Origin: Xanthomonas maliensis
GTDB lineage: Bacteria > Pseudomonadota > Gammaproteobacteria > Xanthomonadales > Xanthomonadaceae
Length of the DNA stretch: 64,000 nucleotides
Direction: 5' to 3'
Assembly (NCBI RefSeq): GCF_009192945.1
Contig: NZ_NSET01000047.1
Location: 43,613 to 107,612, forward strand
Numbering within the stretch: the first letter of the stretch is position 1; every line of letters starts with the position of its first letter. The translations under genes were made by a program, and so were the position numbers. Shown piece by piece: positions 18,847-28,564 of the stretch. Under the pieces are notes generated by a model that saw only the letters and a program-made list of their open reading frames with translations, had not been told where the DNA came from and ran no database searches.

Positions 18847-19950
18847 TCATTCCAGCGCGGCACAAGGCAGCGCCGGCAACGCGGCACCGGCCACGGCCGC
18901 GGCAATCGCGGCATCGCTCGCCTCCACATCGATGTCCCGCGCGCGGTACCACGCCGGGTCGTAGTAGCTATGCGCGTAACGCTCGCCGGCATCGCACAGG
19001 ATGGTCACGATCGAGCCCTGGCGACCTTCATCGCGCATGCGCTGCGCGGCCTGCAGCACGCCGACGAAGTTGGTACCGGTGGAGCCGCCGACACGGCGCC
19101 CCAGGGTGGCGCTCACATGCCGCATCGCCGCCAGGCTGAGGGCATCGGGCACCTTGACCATCGCATCCACGCAGCTGGCGATGAAGCTCGACTCCACCCG
19201 CGGACGGCCGATGCCTTCGATCCGCGAGCCGCCGGTGATGGCCAGCTCCTTGGGACACTGCCCGTCCACCGCACGGCAATACCCATCGAAGAACACCGAC
19301 ACTTCCGGGTCCGCGCACAGGATGCGCGTGGCGTAGCGCCGATAGCGCACATAACGGCCGAGCGTGGCGCTGGTACCGCCGGTACCGGGGCTGCAGACGA
19401 TCCACTCCGGAATCGGATGCGGCTCTTCGGCCAGCTGCTTGAAGATCGATTCGGCGATGTTGTTGTTGGCGCGCCAGTCGGTGGCGCGCTCGGCGTAGGT
19501 GAACTGGTCCATGAAATGCCCGCCGGTCTCGCGCGCAAGCTGGTGCGAAGCGCTGTCCAGATCGCAGGCACGCTCGACCAGGTGGCAGCGCCCGCCCTGG
19601 AATTCGATCGCGGCGATCTTTTCCGGCGAGGTCGATGCCGGCATCACCGCAATGAAGGGCAGGCCGAGCAACCGGGCGAAATAGGCTTCCGAGACCGCGG
19701 TCGAGCCGCTGGAGGCCTCGATCACCGGGCGGCCCGGGTGCAGCCAGCCATTGGCCAGCGCGTACAGGAACAACGAGCGCGCCAGCCGGTGCTTGAGGCT
19801 GCCGGTGGGATGGCTGGATTCGTCCTTGAAATACAGGTCGATACCGGGATAGCCGGGCAAGGCCATCGGGATCAGGTGGGTGTCGGCCGAACGGTTGAAA
19901 TCGGCTTCGATCTTCTGGATGGCGGCGGCCACCCACTGACGGTGCGACAT
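18847..19950 (-). CDS. PLP-dependent cysteine synthase/cysteine desulfhydrase family enzyme (Cds1-like)
   Basis: 367 residues, a fold-type II PLP enzyme. The PLP lysine is K53 in [19 protein letters not shown], with the phosphate loop [14 protein letters not shown] near 75-88, [12 protein letters not shown], and [12 protein letters not shown]. The [19 protein letters not shown] pattern matches the group that includes mycobacterial Cds1, an L-cysteine desulfhydrase, rather than CysK. The reaction may therefore be H2S release from cysteine or cysteine synthesis; sequence alone does not decide. The C-terminal extension after about residue 335 is Ala-rich. It is divergent from copL, 133 bp apart. 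Confidence 0.82.
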   Translation of the reverse strand: MSHRQWVAAAIQKIEADFNRSADTHLIPMALPGYPGIDLYFKDESSHPTGSLKHRLARSLFLYALANGWLHPGRPVIEASSGSTAVSEAYFARLLGLPFIAVMPASTSPEKIAAIEFQGGRCHLVERACDLDSASHQLARETGGHFMDQFTYAERATDWRANNNIAESIFKQLAEEPHPIPEWIVCSPGTGGTSATLGRYVRYRRYATRILCADPEVSVFFDGYCRAVDGQCPKELAITGGSRIEGIGRPRVESSFIASCVDAMVKVPDALSLAAMRHVSATLGRRVGGSTGTNFVGVLQAAQRMRDEGRQGSIVTILCDAGERYAHSYYDPAWYRARDIDVEASDAAIAAAVAGAALPALPCAALE

Positions 19951-20083
19951 GTTGGCAGGGATGCGACTCAGGGAGGTCGATTCTACCGCCCAGGCGCTGC
20001 TGGACTGGCCGTACCCCGCCAGCGGGCAGTCGCGACCGCCGGTGGTATGCTGGGGTCTGCCCTCGCCCGCTTCCCGGTCGCCC

Positions 20084-20467
20084 GTGTCGCATCGCCTGCT
20101 CCGCCTGCTGCTGTGCCTGTGCCTGATCGCCAATACGGCGGTCGGCGCGTGGGCGTCGGTCGGCATGGCAATGGCGGGATCGATGGCCTCCGCGCACGCC
20201 GCGCCAGCGGGTGCACACGCGCCTTGCCATCACATGGACGCGCACGCGAGCCCGCACGCGGCGGCACATGCGGGGCATGCCGCACACCCTGCGCCGGATT
20301 GCTGCGCCCTCGGCAGCTGCGAGTGCCTGCAACACGCCAGTCTGGCGCTGTTGAGCCTGCCGATGGTGCCGGCCACCCCGCAGGGCCGACCACTGCTGCC
20401 CCGCCCACTGACGGCCGGACGCAGCAGCCCGCCCCCCGAACAACCGGTCCGACCTCCCATCGCCTGA
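20084..20467 (+). CDS. copL: CopL-family copper regulatory leader protein
   Basis: 127 residues from the GTG at 20084; the start is the least certain part. It has a signal-like hydrophobic N-terminus ([22 protein letters not shown]) followed by a His/Cys/Met/Ala-rich stretch: [22 protein letters not shown] and [15 protein letters not shown]. This matches the small CopL protein that precedes copA in Xanthomonas and is reported to be needed for copper-inducible copA expression. It is 90 bp upstream of copA. A role as a metal sensor or cis-acting translated leader is known for the family in outline, not shown here. Confidence 0.8.
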   Translation: MSHRLLRLLLCLCLIANTAVGAWASVGMAMAGSMASAHAAPAGAHAPCHHMDAHASPHAAAHAGHAAHPAPDCCALGSCECLQHASLALLSLPMVPATPQGRPLLPRPLTAGRSSPPPEQPVRPPIA

Positions 20468-20557
20468 TGCCGGGCGGCGCATGCCGCATCGGCCCCGCGC
20501 TTGGCGCGGGCGTGTTCATGACGCGTCACCGTGGATCGGTCGCGCGCTGGAGGTCCC

Positions 20558-22336
20558 ATGTCCCTGGATTCCCCGTCCCCCGTCGGCCTGGGCCGACGCC
20601 GTTTTGTGCACGGCCTGGCGCTGGGTGGCGTGGCCGCCGCCACCGGCCTGTGGCGCCCCAACGCGCACGCCGCCGTCCCTGCGTTGGAGTTGCGCGGCAG
20701 CCGCCACACGCTGCAGATCGGCCGCCTGCCGGTGGCCATCACCGGCCGTGCGCGCACGGCCATCACCGTCAACCAGCGCCTGCCGGCGCCGATCCTGCGC
20801 TGGCGCGAAGGCGACACCGTGCGCATCCGGGTTCGCAACGCCTTGCCCGATCAAGCGACCTCGGTGCACTGGCATGGGCTGTTGTTGCCGGCCCGCATGG
20901 ACGGCGTGCCCGGCCTGAGCTTCGATGGCATCGCGCCCGGCCAGGAGTATCTGTACGAATTCCCGCTGCGGCAGTCCGGCACCTACTGGTACCACAGCCA
21001 CTCGCTGTTCCAGGAACAGTCCGGCCTGTACGGCGCGATCGTCATCGACCCGCTGTCGCCGCCGCCGTATCGCTACGACCGCGAGCATGTGTTGCTGCTG
21101 TCGGACTGGACCGACCTGGATCCGGCCGCGCTGTTCCGGCGTCTCAAGCAAATGCCCAGCCACGACAATTACGCCCAGCGCACGCTCGGCGACTTCGTGC
21201 GCGATGTGCGCCAGGACGGCTGGCGCGCCACCCTCGCCGACCGCGGCATGTGGGGGCGCATGCGCATGACGCCGACCGACCTGTCGGACGTCAATGCCAA
21301 CACCTACACCTACCTGCTCAATGGCGTCGCACCGGCAGGCAACTGGACGGGTCTGTTCGTGCCCGGCGAAAAGGTCTTGCTGCGCATCATCAATGGCGCA
21401 TCGATGAGCTACTTCGATCTGCGCATTCCCGGCCTGCGCCTGACCGTGGTGGCCGCCGATGGCCAATACGTGCATCCGGTCAGCGTCGATGAGCTGCGCA
21501 TCGCCCCGGCCGAGACCTTCGACGTGCTGGTCGAGCCTACGGGGCAGGACGCCTTCCGCATTTTCGCCCAGGACATGGGCCGTACTGGCTTCGCCTGCGG
21601 CACGCTCGCGGTGCGCCACGGCCTGCAGGCGCCGCTGCCCGCGCTGGACCGGCGCCCGCTGCTGACGATGCAGGACATGGGCCATGGCACGGCTGGCGGA
21701 CATGGCGGGATGCAGGGCACCCACGAGGGACATGACATGCAGGGCATGCAGCATGCGATGCCGATGCAGCACCAGCACGCGCAGGACGATGACGTGCAAT
21801 CGTCTGCCAAGGCACCGCAGCACGCCGCCAGCGAACGCGGCAACCCGCTGATCGACATGCGCAGCGATGCCACCAGCCCGCGGTTGGATGATCCCGGCAT
21901 CGGGTTGCGCGACAACGGCCGCCGCGTGCTGTGCTATGCCGATCTGCACAGCCTGTTCGACGATCCGGACGGACGCGAGCCGGGGCGCCAAATCGAATTG
22001 CACCTGACCGGGCATATGGAAAAGTTCGCCTGGTCGTTCGACGGCATCCCGTTCGCCTCGGCAGATCCGCTTCGTCTGCGCTACGGCGAACGTGTGCGCA
22101 TCGTGCTGGTCAACGACACCATGATGCAGCATCCGATCCACCTGCACGGGCTGTGGAGCGATCTGGAAGACGCCGATGGCAGGTTCCAGGTGCGCAAGCA
22201 CACCATCGACATGCCGCCGGGCACGCGCCGCAGCTATCGCGTTCGCGCCGATGCGCTAGGCCGTTGGGCCTACCACTGCCACCTGCTTTACCACATGGAA
22301 GCGGGCATGATGCGCGAAGTGCGGGTGGACGTATGA
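20558..22336 (+). CDS. copA: Copper resistance multicopper oxidase CopA
   Basis: 592 residues from the ATG at 20558 behind GGAGGT. It is a periplasmic multicopper oxidase that oxidises or binds Cu(I). The twin-arginine signal GRRRFVHGLALGG is at residues 11-23. Copper-site motifs are in order: VHWHGLLLP, YWYHSHSLFQEQ, then near the C-terminus HPIHLHGLW and YHCHLLYHMEAGMM. Between them a Met/His-rich insert (roughly residues 370-425, with MQGMQHAMPMQHQHAQ) is the copper-binding region typical of CopA. The stop overlaps the copB start in ATGA. It resembles the chromosomal copper-homeostasis type found across Xanthomonas, since copMGCDF genes are absent. Confidence 0.95.
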   Translation: MSLDSPSPVGLGRRRFVHGLALGGVAAATGLWRPNAHAAVPALELRGSRHTLQIGRLPVAITGRARTAITVNQRLPAPILRWREGDTVRIRVRNALPDQATSVHWHGLLLPARMDGVPGLSFDGIAPGQEYLYEFPLRQSGTYWYHSHSLFQEQSGLYGAIVIDPLSPPPYRYDREHVLLLSDWTDLDPAALFRRLKQMPSHDNYAQRTLGDFVRDVRQDGWRATLADRGMWGRMRMTPTDLSDVNANTYTYLLNGVAPAGNWTGLFVPGEKVLLRIINGASMSYFDLRIPGLRLTVVAADGQYVHPVSVDELRIAPAETFDVLVEPTGQDAFRIFAQDMGRTGFACGTLAVRHGLQAPLPALDRRPLLTMQDMGHGTAGGHGGMQGTHEGHDMQGMQHAMPMQHQHAQDDDVQSSAKAPQHAASERGNPLIDMRSDATSPRLDDPGIGLRDNGRRVLCYADLHSLFDDPDGREPGRQIELHLTGHMEKFAWSFDGIPFASADPLRLRYGERVRIVLVNDTMMQHPIHLHGLWSDLEDADGRFQVRKHTIDMPPGTRRSYRVRADALGRWAYHCHLLYHMEAGMMREVRVDV

Positions 22337-23592
22337 GCCGGCGCACCTCCCCCCTGACCTTGCTGGCGGCGCTGCTCACTTCCGGCGCAGCGGCCGCGCA
22401 GGACCATCCTCCCCCGCTGCCGGCATCGCAGGGCGTCGCGGTCGCGCCAGCGAGCGTCATCGGCACGCCGGCAGCGCCGCCCATCGCCGATCCGGACACC
22501 TCGGCGGACACATCCGCGATCGATGACGTCCATGCGCATACGGCGCAGATCCACACCCAGACCGATACGCCGACGGCGGCAACCGATCCCACCGACATGA
22601 TGCACGCCGCGGACCACGGCGCGCAGGGGCATCCGCATGGCACCGCGATGGATGCGCCAGCCATCGATCACGCTGCGATGGGCCATGCCGGGCACGACAT
22701 GCACGCGGCGGATACCTCCCCGCCGCAGTCCCCGGCGGCGATGGATCACGCAGCGATGGACCATTCCGACATGCAGCACGCGGGGATGGGCGAGGCTGCA
22801 ATGGATCACGCCGCGCACGCGCATGCGGGGGCACACGGTAACGTATCGACAGCAGCCGAGGCACCGTCGTCGGCGCAGGCCTCACCGGCATCACCACTGC
22901 CCCCGCCCACCGCCGCGGACATTGCCGCCGCGTTCCCGCCGCTGCAACCACATGCGATGCATGCGCCCGCCATCAACCACTACGTGCTGCTGGATCGCCT
23001 GGAACATCATGACGATCGCGATGGCAGCGGCCAGGCGTGGGAAGCACGCGCCTGGATCGGTGGCGACATCGATCGTCTCTGGCTGCGCAGCGAAGGCGAA
23101 CACCAGGCGGGAAGCGACACGGCAGGCTTCGTCGAAGCGTTCTACGGCCATGCCATTTCGCCGTGGTGGGATCTATTGATCGGCGGCCGCCAGGACGTCG
23201 GCGACGCTGCCCGCGGCCGTGCGGCCCTCGGCATACAAGGCCTGGCGCCCTACAAGTTCGAGACCGAAGCCACGCTCTATCTGGGCAGGGGCGGAGCCAC
23301 CGCCCTGCGGCTGGAGGGCGAATATGATCTGTTGTTGACCAACCGGCTGATCCTGCAGCCGCGCGTGGAAGCCGATATCGCCGTGACCAACGACCGCCGA
23401 CGCGGCATCGACAGCGGCCTGGAACAGGTCGAATTCGGGCTCAGGCTACGCTATGAGATCAATCGCCGTTTCGCGCCCTATGTGGGCTGGGTGCACCAGC
23501 GCGCTTACGGCGACAGCGCAAGGCGCGCAGCAGCACAGGGCGATGGACAACGCGACCAACAATGGCTCGTGGGGCTCAGACTCTGGTTCTGA
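22333..23592 (+). CDS. copB: Copper resistance outer-membrane protein CopB
   Basis: 419 residues, ATG within the overlap with the copA stop. The signal peptide ends near GAAAAQDH. Residues about 65-175 are a His/Met/Ala/Asp-rich region with repeated MDHAAM- and MGHAGHDMH-type units, probably binding copper. The C-terminal half from about residue 215 is the CopB beta-barrel domain, with alternating aromatic/hydrophobic strands (NHYVLLDRLEH, EARAWIGGDIDRLWL, YKFETEATLYLGRGG) and a terminal aromatic residue (GLRLWF) typical of outer-membrane insertion. It completes the copLAB operon. Confidence 0.93.
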   Translation: MSRRTSPLTLLAALLTSGAAAAQDHPPPLPASQGVAVAPASVIGTPAAPPIADPDTSADTSAIDDVHAHTAQIHTQTDTPTAATDPTDMMHAADHGAQGHPHGTAMDAPAIDHAAMGHAGHDMHAADTSPPQSPAAMDHAAMDHSDMQHAGMGEAAMDHAAHAHAGAHGNVSTAAEAPSSAQASPASPLPPPTAADIAAAFPPLQPHAMHAPAINHYVLLDRLEHHDDRDGSGQAWEARAWIGGDIDRLWLRSEGEHQAGSDTAGFVEAFYGHAISPWWDLLIGGRQDVGDAARGRAALGIQGLAPYKFETEATLYLGRGGATALRLEGEYDLLLTNRLILQPRVEADIAVTNDRRRGIDSGLEQVEFGLRLRYEINRRFAPYVGWVHQRAYGDSARRAAAQGDGQRDQQWLVGLRLWF

Positions 23593-23894
23593 ACAGGGAC
23601 TACCCACTGCAAGGTGGGTGTCCGTACCGCCTTGCGGTGTTGCCTTGCTCCGGCCACGCCGGGGCAGATCAAGGCAGTCCGTCGGCCACCGCCTCGCGCG
23701 GGCAGGCAGGCAGCGCGCGCTCGTTAGTGCTCGGCGCAGATGGTGGCCCCTTGCCTGGCCTGCAGCCGCGTCCTACGCCAGCGCTCCCGGATCAGTGCGT
23801 TGCAACGCGCAAACACGGCGATGACCGACGCCCGAGTAAACTGGGATGCAGGCGGGATCATGCCGCTTCTCTTCCCCTGTTTCAGGAGTTCCCC
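23593..23894. other. 302-bp non-coding stretch between copB and gloA
   Basis: Only weak structure is visible: ACCCAC (23602-23607) with GTGGGT (23614-23619), and a short ACCGC/GCGGT stem shortly after, without a T-run. It may end the cop transcript. An AGGAG ribosome site for gloA lies at the right end. I see no gene or mobile element. Confidence 0.4.
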
Positions 23895-24419
23895 ATGTCC
23901 TTGACCGAGCTGCAACACGTGCCCGGCGTCAGCCCCGCCCCCGCACAGACCCAGGGCTTCGTGTTCAACCACACCATGTTGCGCGTCAAGGATGCGCAAC
24001 GTGCGCTGGACTTCTACACGCGCGTGCTGGGCTTCCGCCTGCTCGATGCGCGTCATTTCGAAGAAGCGAAGTTCAGCCTGTATTTCCTGGCCCTGCTACC
24101 GCCTGATGCCGCGGTGCCGGAGGACGATGCTCAGCGTCGTCTGTGGATGGCCGGCATCCCCGGTGTGCTGGAGCTCACCCACAACCATGGCACCGAGGCC
24201 CAGGAAGGCCCGGTGTACCACGACGGCAACAGCGATCCGCGCGGCTTCGGCCATATCTGCGTGTCGGTGCCGGACATCCACGCTGCCTGCGCACGCTTCG
24301 ACAGCCTGGGCGTGTCGTACCAGAAGCGCCTGGAGGATGGCCGCATGAAGCATCTGGCCTTCATCAAGGATCCGGATGGCTATTGGGTGGAGATCATCTC
24401 CAATACGCCGTTGGCGTGA
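23895..24419 (+). CDS. gloA: Lactoylglutathione lyase (glyoxalase I)
   Basis: 174 residues, with AGGAG upstream of the ATG. It converts the methylglyoxal-glutathione hemithioacetal to S-lactoylglutathione. The betaalphabetabetabeta metal ligands are visible: H26 in FNHTMLRVKD, Glu in GVLELTHNHG, His in GFGHICVSV, and Glu in YWVEIISN. The N-terminal extension and the insert RLWMAGIPG make it the longer, human/Pseudomonas GloA3-like form usually active with zinc, rather than the short nickel E. coli type. Metal preference is inference. Confidence 0.93.
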   Translation: MSLTELQHVPGVSPAPAQTQGFVFNHTMLRVKDAQRALDFYTRVLGFRLLDARHFEEAKFSLYFLALLPPDAAVPEDDAQRRLWMAGIPGVLELTHNHGTEAQEGPVYHDGNSDPRGFGHICVSVPDIHAACARFDSLGVSYQKRLEDGRMKHLAFIKDPDGYWVEIISNTPLA

Positions 24420-24427
24420 CGCAAACG

Positions 24428-24460
24428 AAAGTGCCCGGGTTTCCCCCGGGCACTTTGATT
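24428..24460 (+). terminator. Intrinsic (bidirectional) terminator between gloA and the convergent secreted-protein gene
   Basis: AAAGTGCCCGGG (24428-24439) pairs perfectly with CCCGGGCACTTT (24445-24456), 5-nt loop. The A/T ends serve both strands. Confidence 0.85.
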
Positions 24461-24580
24461 CGACGCCGCATAGCATTGCAGAGACTCTATCCAGCTGTGC
24501 TGCCAGACCATCGCGGCAGCGGCGCACTCGTTGAAGGCAGCAACAGCGACCGGTACAGACGCATCTGGTGCCTGGGCGCG

Positions 24581-25729
24581 TTAGTTAGCCGCAACAGCTT
24601 CCTTGTCTGGGAACCACTGAGGCAGCTGCTCGGCGAATTTCGCTGCGCATTCGTCGCTATAGGCTTGTGCAGCTTCTTTGACCAACGCGTAGTCGTTAGC
24701 CTCCCATTCCTCGATCGACGCGGTGCGAGGAGTGGGCTGACAAGCCAAACTATACGGACTGGCTTTGCGCTTGAAGAACCCGCTTGACGACTCCCCACCG
24801 ATATTGACTTGGTAGCGCAATTCGTAGGGAGACTTACCGTCGCTCAAGCTTTGATAGACCAGCCGCCATTCAGACATGAGCACCTGCATCGGAAAGCGAT
24901 CGATCGGCATTGCGCCCGGCTTTGCGGTGAAATAACGCTTCAACTGCATGCTGATTGCATCGCGCTGCAATGCGTACCCAGGGTTGCGGATACTTTGTAT
25001 CTCTTCGCCCTTCAACTGACGTTTGTCAAAGGTGAATCCACCCACCCTGCCGAAAATCGCGGCGGCCATCGCACTCCCAACCACCTGACCAGCGATGACT
25101 GCGCCGGTATGACCACGACGGATCACGTGCAACATTTCATCTCCGGCCGGCTGGCCGTTAGAGCTAACAATCATGCGTGTCTGTAATGGCAGCCGCAGGG
25201 CCCAGTCTGCAGGAAGCGACAGCGCAGCCGATGCAGCTCCGTCGGAGATGGCGGCCGGCTGTGCTGCAACCACAAGTGTTCCCGACTCAGCAGCAGCCGC
25301 ATACGCAGTTGCCGTGGTGAAATCCCCGCCTGCAAACGCAGGTACCACCGTAGTGGCTTCCGTAACGCGAGCAGGCGTACAGAAGGTGCCCGCTGCCCGC
25401 ATCTGTGCTTCATGGAAGCCGATGCCGGTTATCTGATGCACCAAGGGATCCTTGCCATACTGCGCGACCAGCTTGTCGATCACTGCATCGGATAGCGCTT
25501 GTTGTCCGCAGACCTTGGCGGCCGCGATACGCGACCAAGCGAATTGCAGCGCCGGATCCCAGCCCATGGCGTCTTCGCCAACGAAACCATGATCGTAGTG
25601 ATAGGCGTAGATGGCAGGATCGATCTCCTGCAACGTCATGCCGCCGTGGCCGGCATAGCCGGGTGGTACATCTTGCGCGCTAGCGGCGCCGGACAGCGCC
25701 AACAGCGCTGCTGCAATCGAAACCTTCAT
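24581..25729 (-). CDS. Secreted protein of unknown function
   Basis: 382 residues from the ATG at 25729, preceded by GGAAGGGA. The signal peptide is MKVSIAAALLALSGAASA. The first 140 mature residues are helical with conserved-looking Trp/His (GWDPALQFAWSRIAAAKVCG). Residues about 215-300 contain a Gly-rich hydrophobic segment (TGAVIAGQVVGSAMAAAIFG) that could be membrane-associated, followed by a basic region (FDKRQLKGEEIQ). The C-terminal part has two Cys (LACQPT and SDECAAK). I do not recognise a family. The gene is isolated, and convergent with gloA across a terminator. Confidence 0.65.
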   Translation of the reverse strand: MKVSIAAALLALSGAASAQDVPPGYAGHGGMTLQEIDPAIYAYHYDHGFVGEDAMGWDPALQFAWSRIAAAKVCGQQALSDAVIDKLVAQYGKDPLVHQITGIGFHEAQMRAAGTFCTPARVTEATTVVPAFAGGDFTTATAYAAAAESGTLVVAAQPAAISDGAASAALSLPADWALRLPLQTRMIVSSNGQPAGDEMLHVIRRGHTGAVIAGQVVGSAMAAAIFGRVGGFTFDKRQLKGEEIQSIRNPGYALQRDAISMQLKRYFTAKPGAMPIDRFPMQVLMSEWRLVYQSLSDGKSPYELRYQVNIGGESSSGFFKRKASPYSLACQPTPRTASIEEWEANDYALVKEAAQAYSDECAAKFAEQLPQWFPDKEAVAAN

Positions 25730-25960
25730 TGATCCCTTCCGATGGATGATGGCGCCGCCAATGTCATTGCGCCGGGCGACGAAAAGCACCGCCCATCGCG
25801 AAGCGGATCGGCGGTCGACAGCGCAGTTCCTTGATGCAACGAGCAGCATGCTCCCCTGACACTTCGGCCTGCCCAGGCAGTGTGGCGGCCTGTCGCGCGG
25901 TTGACAGTCGGGTCGACCCCGACCTGCTGTCGCGGCCCACCCGGCCTACGCGCGCGCCAC

Positions 25961-26434
25961 TCAAGCGTGCAAGATGCCGCCAGCGCCAGACTGCCAGGTT
26001 CTTGGCGGACGCAGCGCCGCCAAGGTGCGCACCAATTCGCGATAACTGCTGGCGAGGTCGGCGAATAATCCGGCATCGCTGCAGCGGGTGTCAGCGACTT
26101 CAGCGTAGGCGCCGCGCCCCAGATCGATGAAGTAGTCCAGGCTCAGCCGGCGGCGTTGCGCCACACCGGGAAACAAGCCGGCGATCAGCAGGCAACCATC
26201 GCCGACATCGCGCAAGGCATCGGCACGGACGCTACCGACCTGCTCCTGCGCATGCAGCCATGCCAGCGCCTGCGTACGCGAAAGCAGATGCGCATCGCGC
26301 TGAAAGCGCAGCAGCACGAACACCAGGTAGTGCTCGCGGGATTCGTCCAAAGGCCGGGCGATTCGCTGCCCTGCCTCGCGCACCAGCGCCTGCCACAATT
26401 CCGCCGGCGCCCCCTGTTTGAAAGACTCGTACAT
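25961..26434 (-). CDS. Conserved hypothetical protein, cytosolic
   Basis: 157 residues, ATG at 26434 preceded by a GGAGG ribosome site. No signal peptide or membrane helix. The sequence is helical with recurrent motifs REHYLVFVLLRFQRDAHL, LRDVGDGCLLIAGLFPGVAQ and LSLDYFIDLGRGAYAEVA. I have no function for it. It is transcribed in the same direction as glmS, 94 bp downstream of the glmS stop, so it may be co-transcribed. Confidence 0.7.
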   Translation of the reverse strand: MYESFKQGAPAELWQALVREAGQRIARPLDESREHYLVFVLLRFQRDAHLLSRTQALAWLHAQEQVGSVRADALRDVGDGCLLIAGLFPGVAQRRRLSLDYFIDLGRGAYAEVADTRCSDAGLFADLASSYRELVRTLAALRPPRTWQSGAGGILHA

Positions 26435-26528
26435 ACGTCCTCCTGCGTGGTGTGACCCTCGCCAGGAGCTTATGCATATCGTGGGCCAATCGGTTGGCAG
26501 ACCAACCCCGGGGCTGCCAATGCCCCGC

Positions 26529-28358
<1,830 letters not shown>

Positions 28359-28398
28359 AGGACACAACTCTCGCAAGGGAAGCTGTCCAGTCTAGCGA

Positions 28399-28471
28399 TG
28401 TCCGTTCTTGTCCGCTGCATGACCGCGAGCGGACATGCTGTCCGCCAAGGTGTCCGCGGACACCGCGGACA
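28399..28471 (+). promoter_or_regulatory. Array of seven TGTCCGC-type half-sites (candidate enhancer for an NtrC-type regulator)
   Basis: Half-sites: TGTCCG 28399-28404; TGTCCGC 28409-28415; GCGGACA 28429-28435; TGTCCGC 28439-28445; TGTCCGC 28451-28457; GCGGACA 28456-28462; GCGGACA 28465-28471. Two overlap in the perfect 14-bp palindrome GTGTCCGCGGACAC (28450-28463). Two others form GCGGACA-TGC-TGTCCGC (28429-28445). The array ends 45 bp before the sigma-54 promoter, a normal enhancer distance. The NtrC-type regulator encoded at the end of the operon is the obvious candidate ligand. It also lies in the glmS upstream region. Confidence 0.75.
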
Positions 28472-28515
28472 CTGCGTCGCCCTGAGAAAAACATTCAACA
28501 TCAATGACTTAATAG

Positions 28516-28532
28516 TTGGCACGGGACCTGCT
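28516..28532 (+). promoter_or_regulatory. Sigma-54 promoter of the ABC transporter/two-component operon
   Basis: TTGGCACGGGACCTGCT matches the -24/-12 consensus TTGGCACG-N4-TTGCW at nearly every position, with exactly 10 bp between the invariant GG (28518-28519) and GC (28530-28531). Transcription would start near 28542, about 22 bases before the first ATG. The downstream operon encodes a sigma-54-activator-type regulator, which supports the call. Confidence 0.85.
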
Positions 28533-28564
28533 GTGATTCTCGCCATTCCACCCCGGCGACCCCG

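Noticed and set aside
18565..21492. A 975-codon plus-strand frame covering prlC, cds1-like, copL and copA
   Set aside because: It crosses four real genes in the wrong frame or strand and resembles nothing.
22530..22850. Repeated MDHAAM-like units in copB as a CRISPR-like or tandem DNA repeat
   Set aside because: The repetition is at protein level, in frame, and irregular in DNA; it is the metal-binding region of CopB.
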